Shown one piece after another: positions 25,848 through 34,119 of a stretch of DNA of 64,000 nucleotides (the stretch's first letter is position 1; the number at the start of each line of letters is the position of its first letter). Made by a program: the position numbers and the translations under genes. The notes below the pieces were generated by a model. That model worked only from the letters and a program-made list of their open reading frames with translations, was not told the origin of the DNA and did no database searches. This stretch comes from Candidatus Binatia bacterium (lineage in GTDB: Bacteria; Vulcanimicrobiota; Vulcanimicrobiia; Vulcanimicrobiales; Vulcanimicrobiaceae), in NCBI GenBank assembly GCA_035544215.1, contig DATKHY010000007.1:1426001-1490000 (forward strand). The letters run 5' to 3'.

Positions 25848-27489
25848 TTTGCGCTGCTTCGGCGTGACTAACCGCCGAGGCCAGCAGCGTCTTGTAACCG
25901 ACGCTCGGGAAGAGCACCGTCACGAGGTCGCGTTCCGCGCGCTCGACGGTGCCGGTTCCGAACTTAGGATGCCACACGACGTCGGCGATCCTGAAGCCGC
26001 CCGTCGCGGCCTGCGCACTGCGCCCCGCGCGCAACGCGCGCAAGCAGTTGTCGCACGCGCCGCAGTTGTGCTTGTCGAAGTCTTCGCCGAAATAGTTGAG
26101 GATGAAGCGGCGCCGGCACGAGGTCGACTCCGCGTACTGCAGCATCATCGCGAGCTTGCTCTGGTCGTACGACTTCTTCGTCTCGTAGTTCGCCAGGTTG
26201 AGCATTAGGTCGCGGTGCTTGCGCACCGCCTCGGTCAGACCGTAGGCCGACTTTCCAATATGCTCGATGTAGCCCGACTTCTTGAGCAGTGCGAGAATGA
26301 CTTTGAGCTTCGTGAGCGGGAGCTGCAGGATCTTGCGCAGGTCTATCATCGAGACGCCGTTGGTTTGGTCGGCGAAGACTTCGATCGTGCCGAAGACGCG
26401 CTGCACCTCTTCGACGTCCGGATACTTGCCGGTCAGGAAGTAGTTCTGCACGCGCGTGTCGCTCATGCGGTAGATGAGGATGCAGCGCGACGGCAGCCCG
26501 TCGCGGCCCGCGCGGCCCGCCTCTTGCGTGTAGGCCTCGAGCGATCCCGGCAGATCGTAGTGTACGACGAAACGGATGTTCGGCTTGTCGATGCCGAGGC
26601 CGAAGGCGTTGGTCGCGACCACGGCCCGGATCGTCTCGTTCATGAAGAGGTTGTGGACCGTGGTTCGGTCCTCTTTGCGCAGCTTCGAGTGGTAGACCGC
26701 GGCCGGGATGCCGAGCTCGTGCGTAAGAAACTCCTGCACCTCCAGCGCATTCTTGATCGTCGCGGTATAGATGATGCCGGTGCCCTCGAGCGCCTCGCGG
26801 CCCGTGAACAGCCCGGTGAGAATCTTGAGCTTGTCGGCTTCCTTGTCCGCCTTGCGCGCCTCGTAGATCAGGTTCGGCCGGTCGAATCCGCGCACGATCG
26901 GCTTCACCTGCTCGATGCCGAGCTGGTGCAGGATGTCTTCGCGGACCGACGGCGTCGCCGTCGCCGTGAGCGCGAGCACCGTCGGATGGCCGAGCTTCGC
27001 GATGACGCCGCCGAGCGCGAGATACGCCGGCCGGAAGTCGTGGCCCCACTGGCTGATGCAGTGTGCTTCGTCGACGACGAAGAGCGGAACGCGAATGGAG
27101 CGCAGCAAGTCGAGGAAGGTCTCGTCCTCGAGCTTCTCCGGCGTCGTATACACGATGCGCAGTGTGCCGGAGCGGATGCGTTCGCGCGCCCGCAGCTCCT
27201 GATCCTCGGATAGCGTCGAGTTGAGCGCGACGACGTCGGTGATGCCGCGCTCGCGCAGCATATCGAGCTGATCTTTCATCAGCGCGATCAGCGGGCTGAC
27301 GACGACGGTCGTGCCTTCCAGCAAGAGCGCCGGAAGCTGGTACGTGAGGCTCTTGCCCGCGCCGGTCGCGAGGATCGCGAGCGTGTCCTGGCCGCGGAGG
27401 ACGCGAGACACGACCTCTTCCTGGCCCGGATAAAATCCGGCAAAGCCAAACTCTTCACGAAGCGCTGCGCGCAGATCCGCCGGCATCAT
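25840..27489 (-). CDS. recQ: ATP-dependent DNA helicase RecQ
   Basis: RecQ unwinds DNA 3' to 5' in recombination and fork repair. The 549-residue protein has motif 0 (FAGFYPGQEEVV), Walker A (ATGAGKSLTYQLP), DEAH box (VVDEAHCISQWGHDFRP), motif VI (QEAGRAGRDG) and the RecQ zinc site (CRRRFILNYFGED... CGACDNC). There is no HRDC domain; instead the last 50 residues (DVVWHPKFGTGTVERAERDLVTVLFP) resemble the tudor-like tail of UvrD/PcrA helicases. Two ATG codons begin the frame. It is divergent from dnaX. Confidence 0.94.
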   Translation of the reverse strand: MMPADLRAALREEFGFAGFYPGQEEVVSRVLRGQDTLAILATGAGKSLTYQLPALLLEGTTVVVSPLIALMKDQLDMLRERGITDVVALNSTLSEDQELRARERIRSGTLRIVYTTPEKLEDETFLDLLRSIRVPLFVVDEAHCISQWGHDFRPAYLALGGVIAKLGHPTVLALTATATPSVREDILHQLGIEQVKPIVRGFDRPNLIYEARKADKEADKLKILTGLFTGREALEGTGIIYTATIKNALEVQEFLTHELGIPAAVYHSKLRKEDRTTVHNLFMNETIRAVVATNAFGLGIDKPNIRFVVHYDLPGSLEAYTQEAGRAGRDGLPSRCILIYRMSDTRVQNYFLTGKYPDVEEVQRVFGTIEVFADQTNGVSMIDLRKILQLPLTKLKVILALLKKSGYIEHIGKSAYGLTEAVRKHRDLMLNLANYETKKSYDQSKLAMMLQYAESTSCRRRFILNYFGEDFDKHNCGACDNCLRALRAGRSAQAATGGFRIADVVWHPKFGTGTVERAERDLVTVLFPSVGYKTLLASAVSHAEAAQIA

Positions 27490-27515
27490 TGTTTTATGTC
27501 GATCCCAAAATTAGC

Positions 27516-27531
27516 CAAGCACCGCTGCTTG
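27516..27531. promoter_or_regulatory. Inverted repeat in the recQ-dnaX divergent gap
   Basis: CAAGCA and TGCTTG form a perfect 6-bp inverted repeat around CCGC, 27 bases upstream of the recQ start and about 90 upstream of dnaX. It could be an operator or a leader hairpin. dnaX is often preceded by the SRP RNA gene, but the conserved GGAAG-type tetraloop region is not in this 134-base gap on either strand. Confidence 0.3.
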
Positions 27532-27623
27532 GGAAGCAACTCTCATAACCGCTCTCCTGACCGGTCCGTTGCAAGCATACCCTCCGGCAGGCGCCGTGAA
27601 ACGGCCTGCTAAACCTCTGCGCC

Positions 27624-29189
27624 GTGTCCCTCTACCGCACCTGGCGCCCCCGCACGTTTGCCGACCTGGTCGGCCAAGACTCGGTCGTTCGCACGCTTAC
27701 GGCGGCGATCGACGGCGGGAAGCTGGCCCACGCCTATCTCTTTTCGGGCCCGCGCGGCTCGGGGAAAACCTCGGCCGCCAAGATTCTCGCACGCTGCGTG
27801 AACTGCGTCAATGGCCCGACGGCCGTACCCGACAATTCATGCGAGAATTGTCGCGCCATGCTGGCCGGGACGGCACTGGACGTGCTGGAAATCGACGCAG
27901 CCAGCAACCGCGGGATAGATGAAATTCGGGCCCTCCGCGAGGCGGTGAAATTCGCCCCGGCGACGATGCGGATGAAGGTCTATATCATCGACGAGGCCCA
28001 CATGCTCACCAAAGAGGGCGCCAACGCCTTTCTGAAGACCCTGGAGGAGCCGCCCGCCCACGCGCTGTTCATCTTGGCGACGACCGAGCCGGAGAAACTC
28101 CCGGTCACGATCCTGTCGCGCTGCCAGCGCTATCAGTTCCGCCGCATCGCGGTGCCGGTGATGATCGAGAAGCTGCGCGAGATCGCGCGCGGCGAGCACA
28201 TCGCGGTCGACGACGCCGCACTGGCCGCCATCGCCTATCGGGCCGAGGGGGGCCTGCGCGACGCACTGACGATGCTCGAGCAGCTGGCCGCGTTCTCGGG
28301 TGGCGCTGTGGCGACCGTCGACACGGTGGACGTGGCATTCGGCGCAAGCGGACGCGAGTACGCGCAGAGTCTGGTCGAGGCCGTCGTCGCGCGCGACGCG
28401 ACGCGCGCGCTCGCGATCGTCGAGTCCGCGAGCGATGCCGGCGCGGACCTCACGGTGCTGACGCGCTCGCTCATTGCGGAGTTCCGAAACCTGCTCGTCG
28501 CGCGCATCGATCCGATGCTCCTCGCGCGCGACCTCGTGCCCGAAGACGCGGAGCGCGTGGCCGTGCAGGCCGGGGCCATCTCGCAGGCGATGCTGGTCCG
28601 CGCGCTGCGCAGCTTTAGCGACGCACTCGCGCTCGCGCGCACCGGCGGCAACGCGCGGTTGGAGCTCGAAACGGCCTTGCTGCGTTTCATCTTCACCCCG
28701 GAGGACCCGACGCTGGATGCGCTCGCGACGCGCGTCGCTGCGCTCGAAGAACGGCGCGCACCGACCCCGAGCGCCCCGCCCACTGCGGCGCCTGCGCCTC
28801 CGCCGCCACAGCGCGTCGCCGCAAAGAGCGTGGGCGAGCCGGCGAAGCGTAGCGAAACGCCGGAGCTCTCCGTGCAGCGCGTGCGCGCGGCATGGCAGAG
28901 CATCCGCGGCAAGATCGAAGGCGAGCGGCCGCCGCTGCGTGCGCCGCTGTCGCGCGCCGCGATCGAGGGCATCGAGCATAACGCGCTCGTCCTGAAACTG
29001 CCCGACGCGTGGAGCGCGGATACGTTGAAGGATCATGTGAAGCTCATCGAGGCGGCCATCGCCGACGTGCTCGGCGTGGCCTTGCAGGTACGGCTTCGGG
29101 TGGACGGCAACGCCGCGCGCGCCAAGGGATCGACGGCAACGGACGACGCCGACGCACTCTTCGATTATGCAAATGAAAGAATTCAGTAG
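27624..29189 (+). CDS. dnaX: DNA polymerase III subunit gamma/tau
   Basis: DnaX is the clamp-loader ATPase. The 521-residue protein starts at GTG 27624 (SLYRTWRPRTFADLVGQDSVV). It has Walker A GPRGSGKTS, a zinc module with CVNC and CENC, Walker B IIDEAHML, and sensor 1 ATTEPEKLPVTILSRCQ. After the AAA+ core (to about residue 360) comes a Pro/Ala linker and a C-terminal domain of about 100 residues resembling tau domain regions. It is directly followed by ybaB and recR, the widely conserved order. Confidence 0.95.
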   Translation: MSLYRTWRPRTFADLVGQDSVVRTLTAAIDGGKLAHAYLFSGPRGSGKTSAAKILARCVNCVNGPTAVPDNSCENCRAMLAGTALDVLEIDAASNRGIDEIRALREAVKFAPATMRMKVYIIDEAHMLTKEGANAFLKTLEEPPAHALFILATTEPEKLPVTILSRCQRYQFRRIAVPVMIEKLREIARGEHIAVDDAALAAIAYRAEGGLRDALTMLEQLAAFSGGAVATVDTVDVAFGASGREYAQSLVEAVVARDATRALAIVESASDAGADLTVLTRSLIAEFRNLLVARIDPMLLARDLVPEDAERVAVQAGAISQAMLVRALRSFSDALALARTGGNARLELETALLRFIFTPEDPTLDALATRVAALEERRAPTPSAPPTAAPAPPPPQRVAAKSVGEPAKRSETPELSVQRVRAAWQSIRGKIEGERPPLRAPLSRAAIEGIEHNALVLKLPDAWSADTLKDHVKLIEAAIADVLGVALQVRLRVDGNAARAKGSTATDDADALFDYANERIQ

Positions 29190-29498
29190 ATGAATCAGGC
29201 GCACTTACTGGCCCAGATGAAGAAGATGCAGGCCGAGATGACCAAGGCTCAGGAGGAACTCGCGAACACGGTCGTGACCGGCAGCGCCGCGGGCGGCGCC
29301 GTGACCGTCGAGGCGACGTGCGATCAGCACATCAAGAGCGTGCGTATCGGCAAGGACGCCGTGGATCCCGAGGATCTGGAGACGCTGGAAGATCTCGTGA
29401 CGGTCGCGGTCAACGACGCATTGAACAAGGCGAGCGAGACGGCGCAGAAGCGCATGTCCTCCGTGACGGGCGGGATGCGCATCCCCGGGCTGATGTGA
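29190..29498 (+). CDS. ybaB: YbaB/EbfC nucleoid-associated protein
   Basis: This 102-residue protein binds DNA as a dimer with a tweezer-like shape. Family features are the N-terminal helix HLLAQMKKMQAEMTKAQEEL, the central VTVEATCDQHIKSVRIGKDAVDPED and the C-terminal GGMRIPGLM. ATG follows the dnaX stop with no gap. The recR GTG overlaps its stop. It lies in the dnaX-ybaB-recR block that links clamp loading with recombination repair. Confidence 0.94.
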   Translation: MNQAHLLAQMKKMQAEMTKAQEELANTVVTGSAAGGAVTVEATCDQHIKSVRIGKDAVDPEDLETLEDLVTVAVNDALNKASETAQKRMSSVTGGMRIPGLM

Positions 29499-30094
29499 CG
29501 ACCGTTGCCGGCCCTGTTGCCAGGCTGATCAACGAGCTGAGCAAGTTGCCCACGATCGGTCCGAAGACGGCGGCGCGTTTGGTCTTTTATCTGTTGAACC
29601 GGCCGCGCAACGAGGCGCAGAGCCTCGCCGAGGCGATCCTATCCGTCAAAGACAACGTGCTCTTCTGTTCGATCTGCTATTCGCTGGCCGAGAGCGATCC
29701 GTGCGAATTCTGCACGGACGATCAACGCGACGGCGCGACGATCTGCGTGGTGGCGGAGGCGAAGGACGTCTACGCGATCGAGCGCGCCGGCGCATTCAAG
29801 GGCCGCTATCACGTGTTGGGCGGCTTGATCTCGCCGATGGATGGCATCGGTCCCGCGCAGCTTCATCTCCGGGAGCTGGTGGAACGTATCGGCCGCGATG
29901 AGCCGCGCGAAATCATCCTCGCCACGAATCCCAACGCGGAGGGGGAGGCGACGGCGCTGTACCTCTCGCGCCTCCTGCAGCCGCTTGGAGTGGAAGTGAC
30001 GCGACTCGCGTATGGCCTTCCGATCGGCGGCGACCTCGATTACGCCGACGAAATGACAATCGCCAAAGCGCTCGAAGGCCGCCGCTCGATTTAA
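29495..30094 (+). CDS. recR: Recombination mediator RecR
   Basis: RecR works with RecO/RecF to load RecA at gaps. The 199-residue protein starts at GTG 29495 overlapping the ybaB stop (GTGA). It has the N-terminal helix-hairpin-helix (LSKLPTIGPKTAARL), a four-cysteine zinc finger (CSIC and CEFC, about residues 58-73), the Toprim domain (ICVVAEAKDVYAIERAGAFKG and the acidic ATNPNAEGEATALYL) and the C-terminal LAYGLPIGGDLDYADEMT motif. All key parts are present and the length is normal. Confidence 0.95.
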   Translation: MTTVAGPVARLINELSKLPTIGPKTAARLVFYLLNRPRNEAQSLAEAILSVKDNVLFCSICYSLAESDPCEFCTDDQRDGATICVVAEAKDVYAIERAGAFKGRYHVLGGLISPMDGIGPAQLHLRELVERIGRDEPREIILATNPNAEGEATALYLSRLLQPLGVEVTRLAYGLPIGGDLDYADEMTIAKALEGRRSI

Positions 30095-30190
30095 ACCTTT
30101 CGGCAGTGCCGACTGGTCTAATCCAAACTAACTAGCAAACAATGTCGCCGCGCCGGCTAATCTCAAACCCTCGCCGGGTGTGGGCAGACG

Positions 30191-30217
30191 CGGGCGCGGC
30201 CTTGGCAGCCGCGCCCG
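30191..30217. terminator. Strong hairpin between convergent genes
   Basis: CGGGCGCGGC and GCCGCGCCCG form a perfect 10-bp stem with a 7-base loop, between the end of recR (+) and the end of the glycine-rich gene (-). Neither side has a T tract, so termination would need a factor or the very stable stem alone. It is well placed to separate the convergent transcripts. Confidence 0.5.
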
Positions 30218-30242
30218 CTCGATCAGTATCTGCCCTGTGAGA

Positions 30243-30827
30243 TTACGTGCAGAGTCCGGGTCCAGATCCGGTTCCCCGGCGCCCGCCGTGACCGCCGTGC
30301 CCAACCTGTTGGTAGAAGCACTGCTGCGTGAGCGAAAACGTTCCGTTTTGACCGGAGCAACCGTTGACGGCCTTGTACATTCCGTTCAGTTGGAAACTCG
30401 ACGGATAGAAGGTTGCCGTGTAATGAAAGGTACAAGCCATGCTGCCGATGATCGACACGAAGCGGCCGTGGATCATGTTGTTGCCTTCACCGTCCAAGTA
30501 ACGAACGTAGCCGCCGTCACCGCCACCATCACCCTGGCCGCGAGGCGCTGCGGCTGTCGGGTTGTTGTACGTCGCGCTTCCAAACGTGAACGACATCCAG
30601 CCGCCGAGGGGATCGCCTCCGCTACCACCGGACGCCGCTAAATTCGCGACGGCAGTGCCCGTTCCGAGAGCGCTGTCGGTAACGGAACCGGAATACATTC
30701 CCGAAAAGTTGAGGCCGCCTCCGCCACCGCCGTCCATCGGCCGAATTATAGCCGGCGCCGGACCAGTGCTCAAAGCGAGGAGACTTATTGCGAAGAGTAC
30801 TGCGCTGCAACGGGATAACTGTTTCAT
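30243..30827 (-). CDS. Glycine-rich secreted hypothetical protein
   Basis: The 194-residue protein starts at ATG 30827 behind an AAAAGGAG ribosome binding site. A signal peptide ends GPAPA, followed by six glycines and a beta-rich middle (LNFSGMYSGSVTDSA, NMIHGRFVSIIGSMACTFHYTATFY). Cysteines near 133, 157 and 168 could form disulphides. The C-terminus is a Gly/His/Arg-rich tail. I do not recognise the family. Base composition is lower in GC than in the neighbouring recR. Confidence 0.6.
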   Translation of the reverse strand: MKQLSRCSAVLFAISLLALSTGPAPAIIRPMDGGGGGGLNFSGMYSGSVTDSALGTGTAVANLAASGGSGGDPLGGWMSFTFGSATYNNPTAAAPRGQGDGGGDGGYVRYLDGEGNNMIHGRFVSIIGSMACTFHYTATFYPSSFQLNGMYKAVNGCSGQNGTFSLTQQCFYQQVGHGGHGGRRGTGSGPGLCT

Positions 30828-30911
30828 CCCTGGCTCCTTTTCTGCGCAGGTTTTGCGCCTATTGGGGTTACGCTTGGATTGATAGGCGACCTTTCACTTC
30901 GCATGCCCGCT

Positions 30912-31553
30912 TCATGCAATCGTGCGCTCATCAGCTTTTACGTCGTCGCCTACTCGCACGACGCCGGGTCGCACGACGTCGCAATAGATCCCCATCCACG
31001 TGTTGCGCTGTTGCGCGAGGAAACGGAGAATGCGCGGATCGGTTACGCCGCCGCGCGGATGATACGTCGGCGTGACGCAGCGCTCGATCGGGCAACGCAC
31101 GCGCAGCAGAACGCTTCCAAGTTCGAGGTCATCTCCGACCAGCGCCGCTTCCTCCTGATCGAACCCGTCCGCGCCGCGCACGAAGAAGTTCGGTCGAAAG
31201 CGCTCCCACTCGACGGCATAGCCGACGTGCGCGCTCAATGAGTCGAGCCACCGATCGACGAGCAACGACACGGGCGCGTCGTCGAAGTAGTGCGTCCCGT
31301 TTTGGAGCTCCACGTTGACGCCGCGCGCCGCGGCGGCCGCGCGGGCGGCGCCGGGCGTCGCAACGAGATGCAGCCGGTCGTGCTCTTTGCCGCGATAGAG
31401 CTTGCCGATGCGCTCCGAACCGGAGCGAACGAAGAAGGCGCCGGCGCGATCGCCCGGGATGCCCGACTCGCCGACCTCGACGGACTCGAGCGTCTCGCCG
31501 GCCAGACTCTTGATGGGGTAGCGCCGCAGCGCGTCGATCGTGCCGATCAGCAT
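30912..31553 (-). CDS. MOSC-domain protein
   Basis: The 213-residue protein is read from ATG 31553, where the usual MOSC N-terminal barrel begins (IGTIDALRRYPIKSLAGETL); an upstream in-frame extension to 31661 would add 36 Arg-rich residues and cross the start of the divergent gene. The MOSC domain (about 100-210) has the conserved cysteine region VRCPIERCVTPTYHPRGG and NTWMGIYCDVVRPG. MOSC proteins carry sulphur from a cysteine or act on molybdenum-cofactor substrates, as in YcbX or mARC. The specific substrate is not visible. Confidence 0.82.
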   Translation of the reverse strand: MLIGTIDALRRYPIKSLAGETLESVEVGESGIPGDRAGAFFVRSGSERIGKLYRGKEHDRLHLVATPGAARAAAAARGVNVELQNGTHYFDDAPVSLLVDRWLDSLSAHVGYAVEWERFRPNFFVRGADGFDQEEAALVGDDLELGSVLLRVRCPIERCVTPTYHPRGGVTDPRILRFLAQQRNTWMGIYCDVVRPGVVRVGDDVKADERTIA

Positions 31554-31611
31554 TGGTAGGGCGCTCGTTCCGCGGGGGTTTTGGAAACGCCTTGCCAGAA
31601 AGGCGCGCAGC

Positions 31612-32709
31612 GTGGAGGTTCGTCCGCTCGTTCTCGGCGACATATTCGACCGTGCGATCACCCTTTATACGCGCCACTTCCGCACGTTCGCGGGCATCTC
31701 GCTGGCCGCGATCCTGCCGCTAGCGATCGTGCAGTACGTCGCGCTGCGGCTCGAGGGGCCGCAGCTGGACGCTATGCTTGCGGTGTGGCAACATCCCGAA
31801 AGCACCGCACGACTCCCGTCGATCTTCGATTCTCCCACGACGATAGCGGCGGCGGCCGTCTCGGCCCTGGTCGGGTACGTGTTGACGTCGTTGGCGGTCT
31901 GCGCCGTTGGCGTCGCGACAGCGGACGTCTATCGCGACGAACCCGTCACGGTCGGCGCCGCGTACCGGGCGGTCCTGGCACGATGGCCGGCGATCCTCGG
32001 CGTGCTCTGCATCGCGCTGGGTGTGCTCATCGTCTGCTACGTCGTGCTGATCGTCATCGTGTCGATTCCGCTGGCCATCGCCATGATGTCCACGGCGCTC
32101 GCCGTAATCGTTCCAATCGCCGTCTTGTTCGCCATACTCGCGATCCTCTTCGCGCTAGCGCTGTTGCTGATCAGCGGCGCATTCGCGTTCTTCGGTCTCG
32201 TGGTCGAGGGGCGCAGCGTCCCCGCCTCGATCGAGCTCGCTGTCTCGCGGATCTTTACGCGTCCGCAGTTCGGTCGCGCGCTGTTATGCGCGATCGCGGC
32301 GGGCGCGGTGAGCACGGTCCCGGTGGGACTTGTCGATACGGCTGCGCTCCTGGGGTTACAGCACTGGCCGGCCGCGTATGTCGCTCTCGACTCGGTCGTG
32401 CGCTGGGCGCTGCTCCCGTTCTCAGCGCTGATCCTGGCCGTGTATTACTTTGACGTACGCGTTCGCCGCGAGGGATTCGATCTGGAGGATCTGATCTTCG
32501 GCGACGACCTGGACGACACCGGATACGCGCCGACGGCCTATCTCTCCGGCCGCGAGCGAGCGCTGATCAAGCGTTTCCTGGAGCGCCGCGAGACGCTCAC
32601 GCCGCAGCGCCGCGCCGTGATCGCCGCGCAACTCGCGCAGCCCGCGCGCGAGCGCGTACCGGAGGAGCTGCGCGGTTTAGATGATGAGTCGCTATTGGAG
32701 CGCCTCTAG
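31612..32709 (+). CDS. Multi-pass membrane protein of unknown function
   Basis: The 365-residue protein is read from GTG 31612 (8 bases after AGAAAGG) because the sequence RPLVLGDIFDRAITLYTRHFRTFAGISL matches the usual beginning of a family of bacterial membrane proteins related to the glycerophosphodiesterase membrane domain. Six or so hydrophobic segments lie at about 25-45, 85-115, 130-165, 170-195, 215-240 and 255-285. The last 75 residues are soluble, acidic then Arg-rich. A longer form from 31540 would overlap the MOSC gene on the other strand. Function unknown. Confidence 0.65.
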   Translation: MEVRPLVLGDIFDRAITLYTRHFRTFAGISLAAILPLAIVQYVALRLEGPQLDAMLAVWQHPESTARLPSIFDSPTTIAAAAVSALVGYVLTSLAVCAVGVATADVYRDEPVTVGAAYRAVLARWPAILGVLCIALGVLIVCYVVLIVIVSIPLAIAMMSTALAVIVPIAVLFAILAILFALALLLISGAFAFFGLVVEGRSVPASIELAVSRIFTRPQFGRALLCAIAAGAVSTVPVGLVDTAALLGLQHWPAAYVALDSVVRWALLPFSALILAVYYFDVRVRREGFDLEDLIFGDDLDDTGYAPTAYLSGRERALIKRFLERRETLTPQRRAVIAAQLAQPARERVPEELRGLDDESLLERL

Positions 32710-33120
32710 CCACCAAGTTCGGGACGAATGACGATCGCGGAGCGATTCTCGTCGCTTCACAGAGCGCGGTCGACGTACGGGCTCGTCAGCCACGCGAAGG
32801 CCGCCTCGACCTCCTCTCGCATTCAGATTAGCTAACGTGCATGCAGCCTCTGGCACCAACGTGGCACCGACGCGTCGAAATCGCAAGGCTTTAGAGGGGA
32901 TTTGCCGGGACGGTAAACGCGCCGGGAGCTTTATCTGGGAACACTCTTTGACACCTACGGTTATTCGTCGGGATCATCGCGATCTGATTCCATTCCCGTT
33001 GGCAGCCCTACAACGTTGTGCGTTGTCCACTTTGCCGGTTCTTGCGGAGCAGCGCTCAGGTACCTACGCTCAACGGATCGCTATTTAACGTATCTCAAGC
33101 AGCGTGCGGCCGCCCGGGCG
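32710..33120. other. Gene-free stretch of about 410 bases
   Basis: No supported gene. GC content falls and third-position bias is lost between about 32830 and 33100. It holds an 11-base imperfect tandem repeat (TGGCACCAACG then TGGCACCGACG near 32860) and, on the minus strand at about 32757-32822, a 21-codon ORF whose residues EEVEAAFAWLTSPYVDRAL read like the end of a real protein, with an in-frame stop just before its ATG. It may be the scar of a lost gene. Confidence 0.35.
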
Positions 33121-34119
33121 CTACTTACGCAGTCGCCCTATCAGCTCTTTCGTGAATCGCAAAGCGTCGTTCTTGGTGCGCTCGTAGAGCGCCGTGGCTT
33201 GGCCCTTGGTCATCGTGTGGCCGTGTTCGTGTAGGAACGTTACGCCCTCGCCGACCACGATTGTTCCCGCGTACGCGATTGCGCCCTTGATCGCGATGCC
33301 TGCCACCGGAACGAAACCGACGAGCTCGCGCGCAATCATGCGCCAGCCGAAGCCGCCGCCAATCACCGGCAACAACTGCCACGTCCGCTGCACATCCGGG
33401 TCGCGGCCGTAGACCGCCTCGATGTGCAGCATCAGCATCACCTGAATCCCCGTGATCGCCATCATGTCGCCTGCGGACGCGAACGCGCCGAGCACCAAGC
33501 CGATCACCGGCACGTGATCCACTACCGCGCTCGCCAGCGCCACTTTCAGCGCGTTGTTCGCCGCGTCGCGCGTCAGCTTCGCCGCCACGGTGTCGCGCAG
33601 CATCGGCAGATTCCGCCCCACTGCGATCTCGACTCCGCCCGCGCACTCCACCAGATGCGGGAAGAACCGCCCGCGCAGATGTTCGCGTGCGATCGCCGGC
33701 ACCACGTACTCGCTCCACTCGCCGCCCTTCGGAGGCGACGCCGGTCCCGATGTCGGCGCGTCCGGATCCACCGTCAGCGCCAGAATCGGAACGCGCAACA
33801 CGCTCAGCGTGGTCAAGTCCGCGGCCGTCAGATCGCCGCGCCGTCCTAGGAACACGATCGCCCGCACCTCCTGCGGGTTCGTCACCAGCGGCGCCTCGGG
33901 ATGGATCGTCTCGAGACACGCCGCGGCGGAGATCGGAATCGTGTCGTCGGCGTGCCCGCGCAGCAGCAGCGCGCGCAGTTCGGAGATCAGCGCGGGATCG
34001 CCGCAGAGCAGAAACCGGAACGGCTTGCGAACGTGCGCGCCGATCGAGCGTAGGTCGATGCCCTTGCGCAGGATTGAGAACACCTTGCCGGCGTTGCCGG
34101 CTACCGCCATCGACCGCAC
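33121..34119 (-). CDS. DUF697/YcjF-like membrane protein
   Basis: The 332-residue protein begins at GTG 34119 right after the M48 gene stop; ATG 34110 is an alternative. Residues about 35-125 form a Rossmann-like domain (FRFLLCGDPALISELRALLL, VRAIVFLGRRGDLTAADL) reminiscent of a GTPase domain without a P-loop. From about 170 it resembles DUF697: NALKVALASAVVDHVPVIGLVLGAFASAGDM, GGGFGWRMIARELVGFVPVAGIAIKGAIAYAGT, with hydrophobic helices. Gene order couples it to the metalloprotease. Function unknown. Confidence 0.65.
   Translation of the reverse strand: MRSMAVAGNAGKVFSILRKGIDLRSIGAHVRKPFRFLLCGDPALISELRALLLRGHADDTIPISAAACLETIHPEAPLVTNPQEVRAIVFLGRRGDLTAADLTTLSVLRVPILALTVDPDAPTSGPASPPKGGEWSEYVVPAIAREHLRGRFFPHLVECAGGVEIAVGRNLPMLRDTVAAKLTRDAANNALKVALASAVVDHVPVIGLVLGAFASAGDMMAITGIQVMLMLHIEAVYGRDPDVQRTWQLLPVIGGGFGWRMIARELVGFVPVAGIAIKGAIAYAGTIVVGEGVTFLHEHGHTMTKGQATALYERTKNDALRFTKELIGRLRK

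Noticed and set aside
27490-27623. Possible SRP (4.5S) RNA before dnaX
   Set aside because: The conserved GGAAG/AGCAG core of bacterial SRP RNA is missing on both strands; only a short inverted repeat is present.
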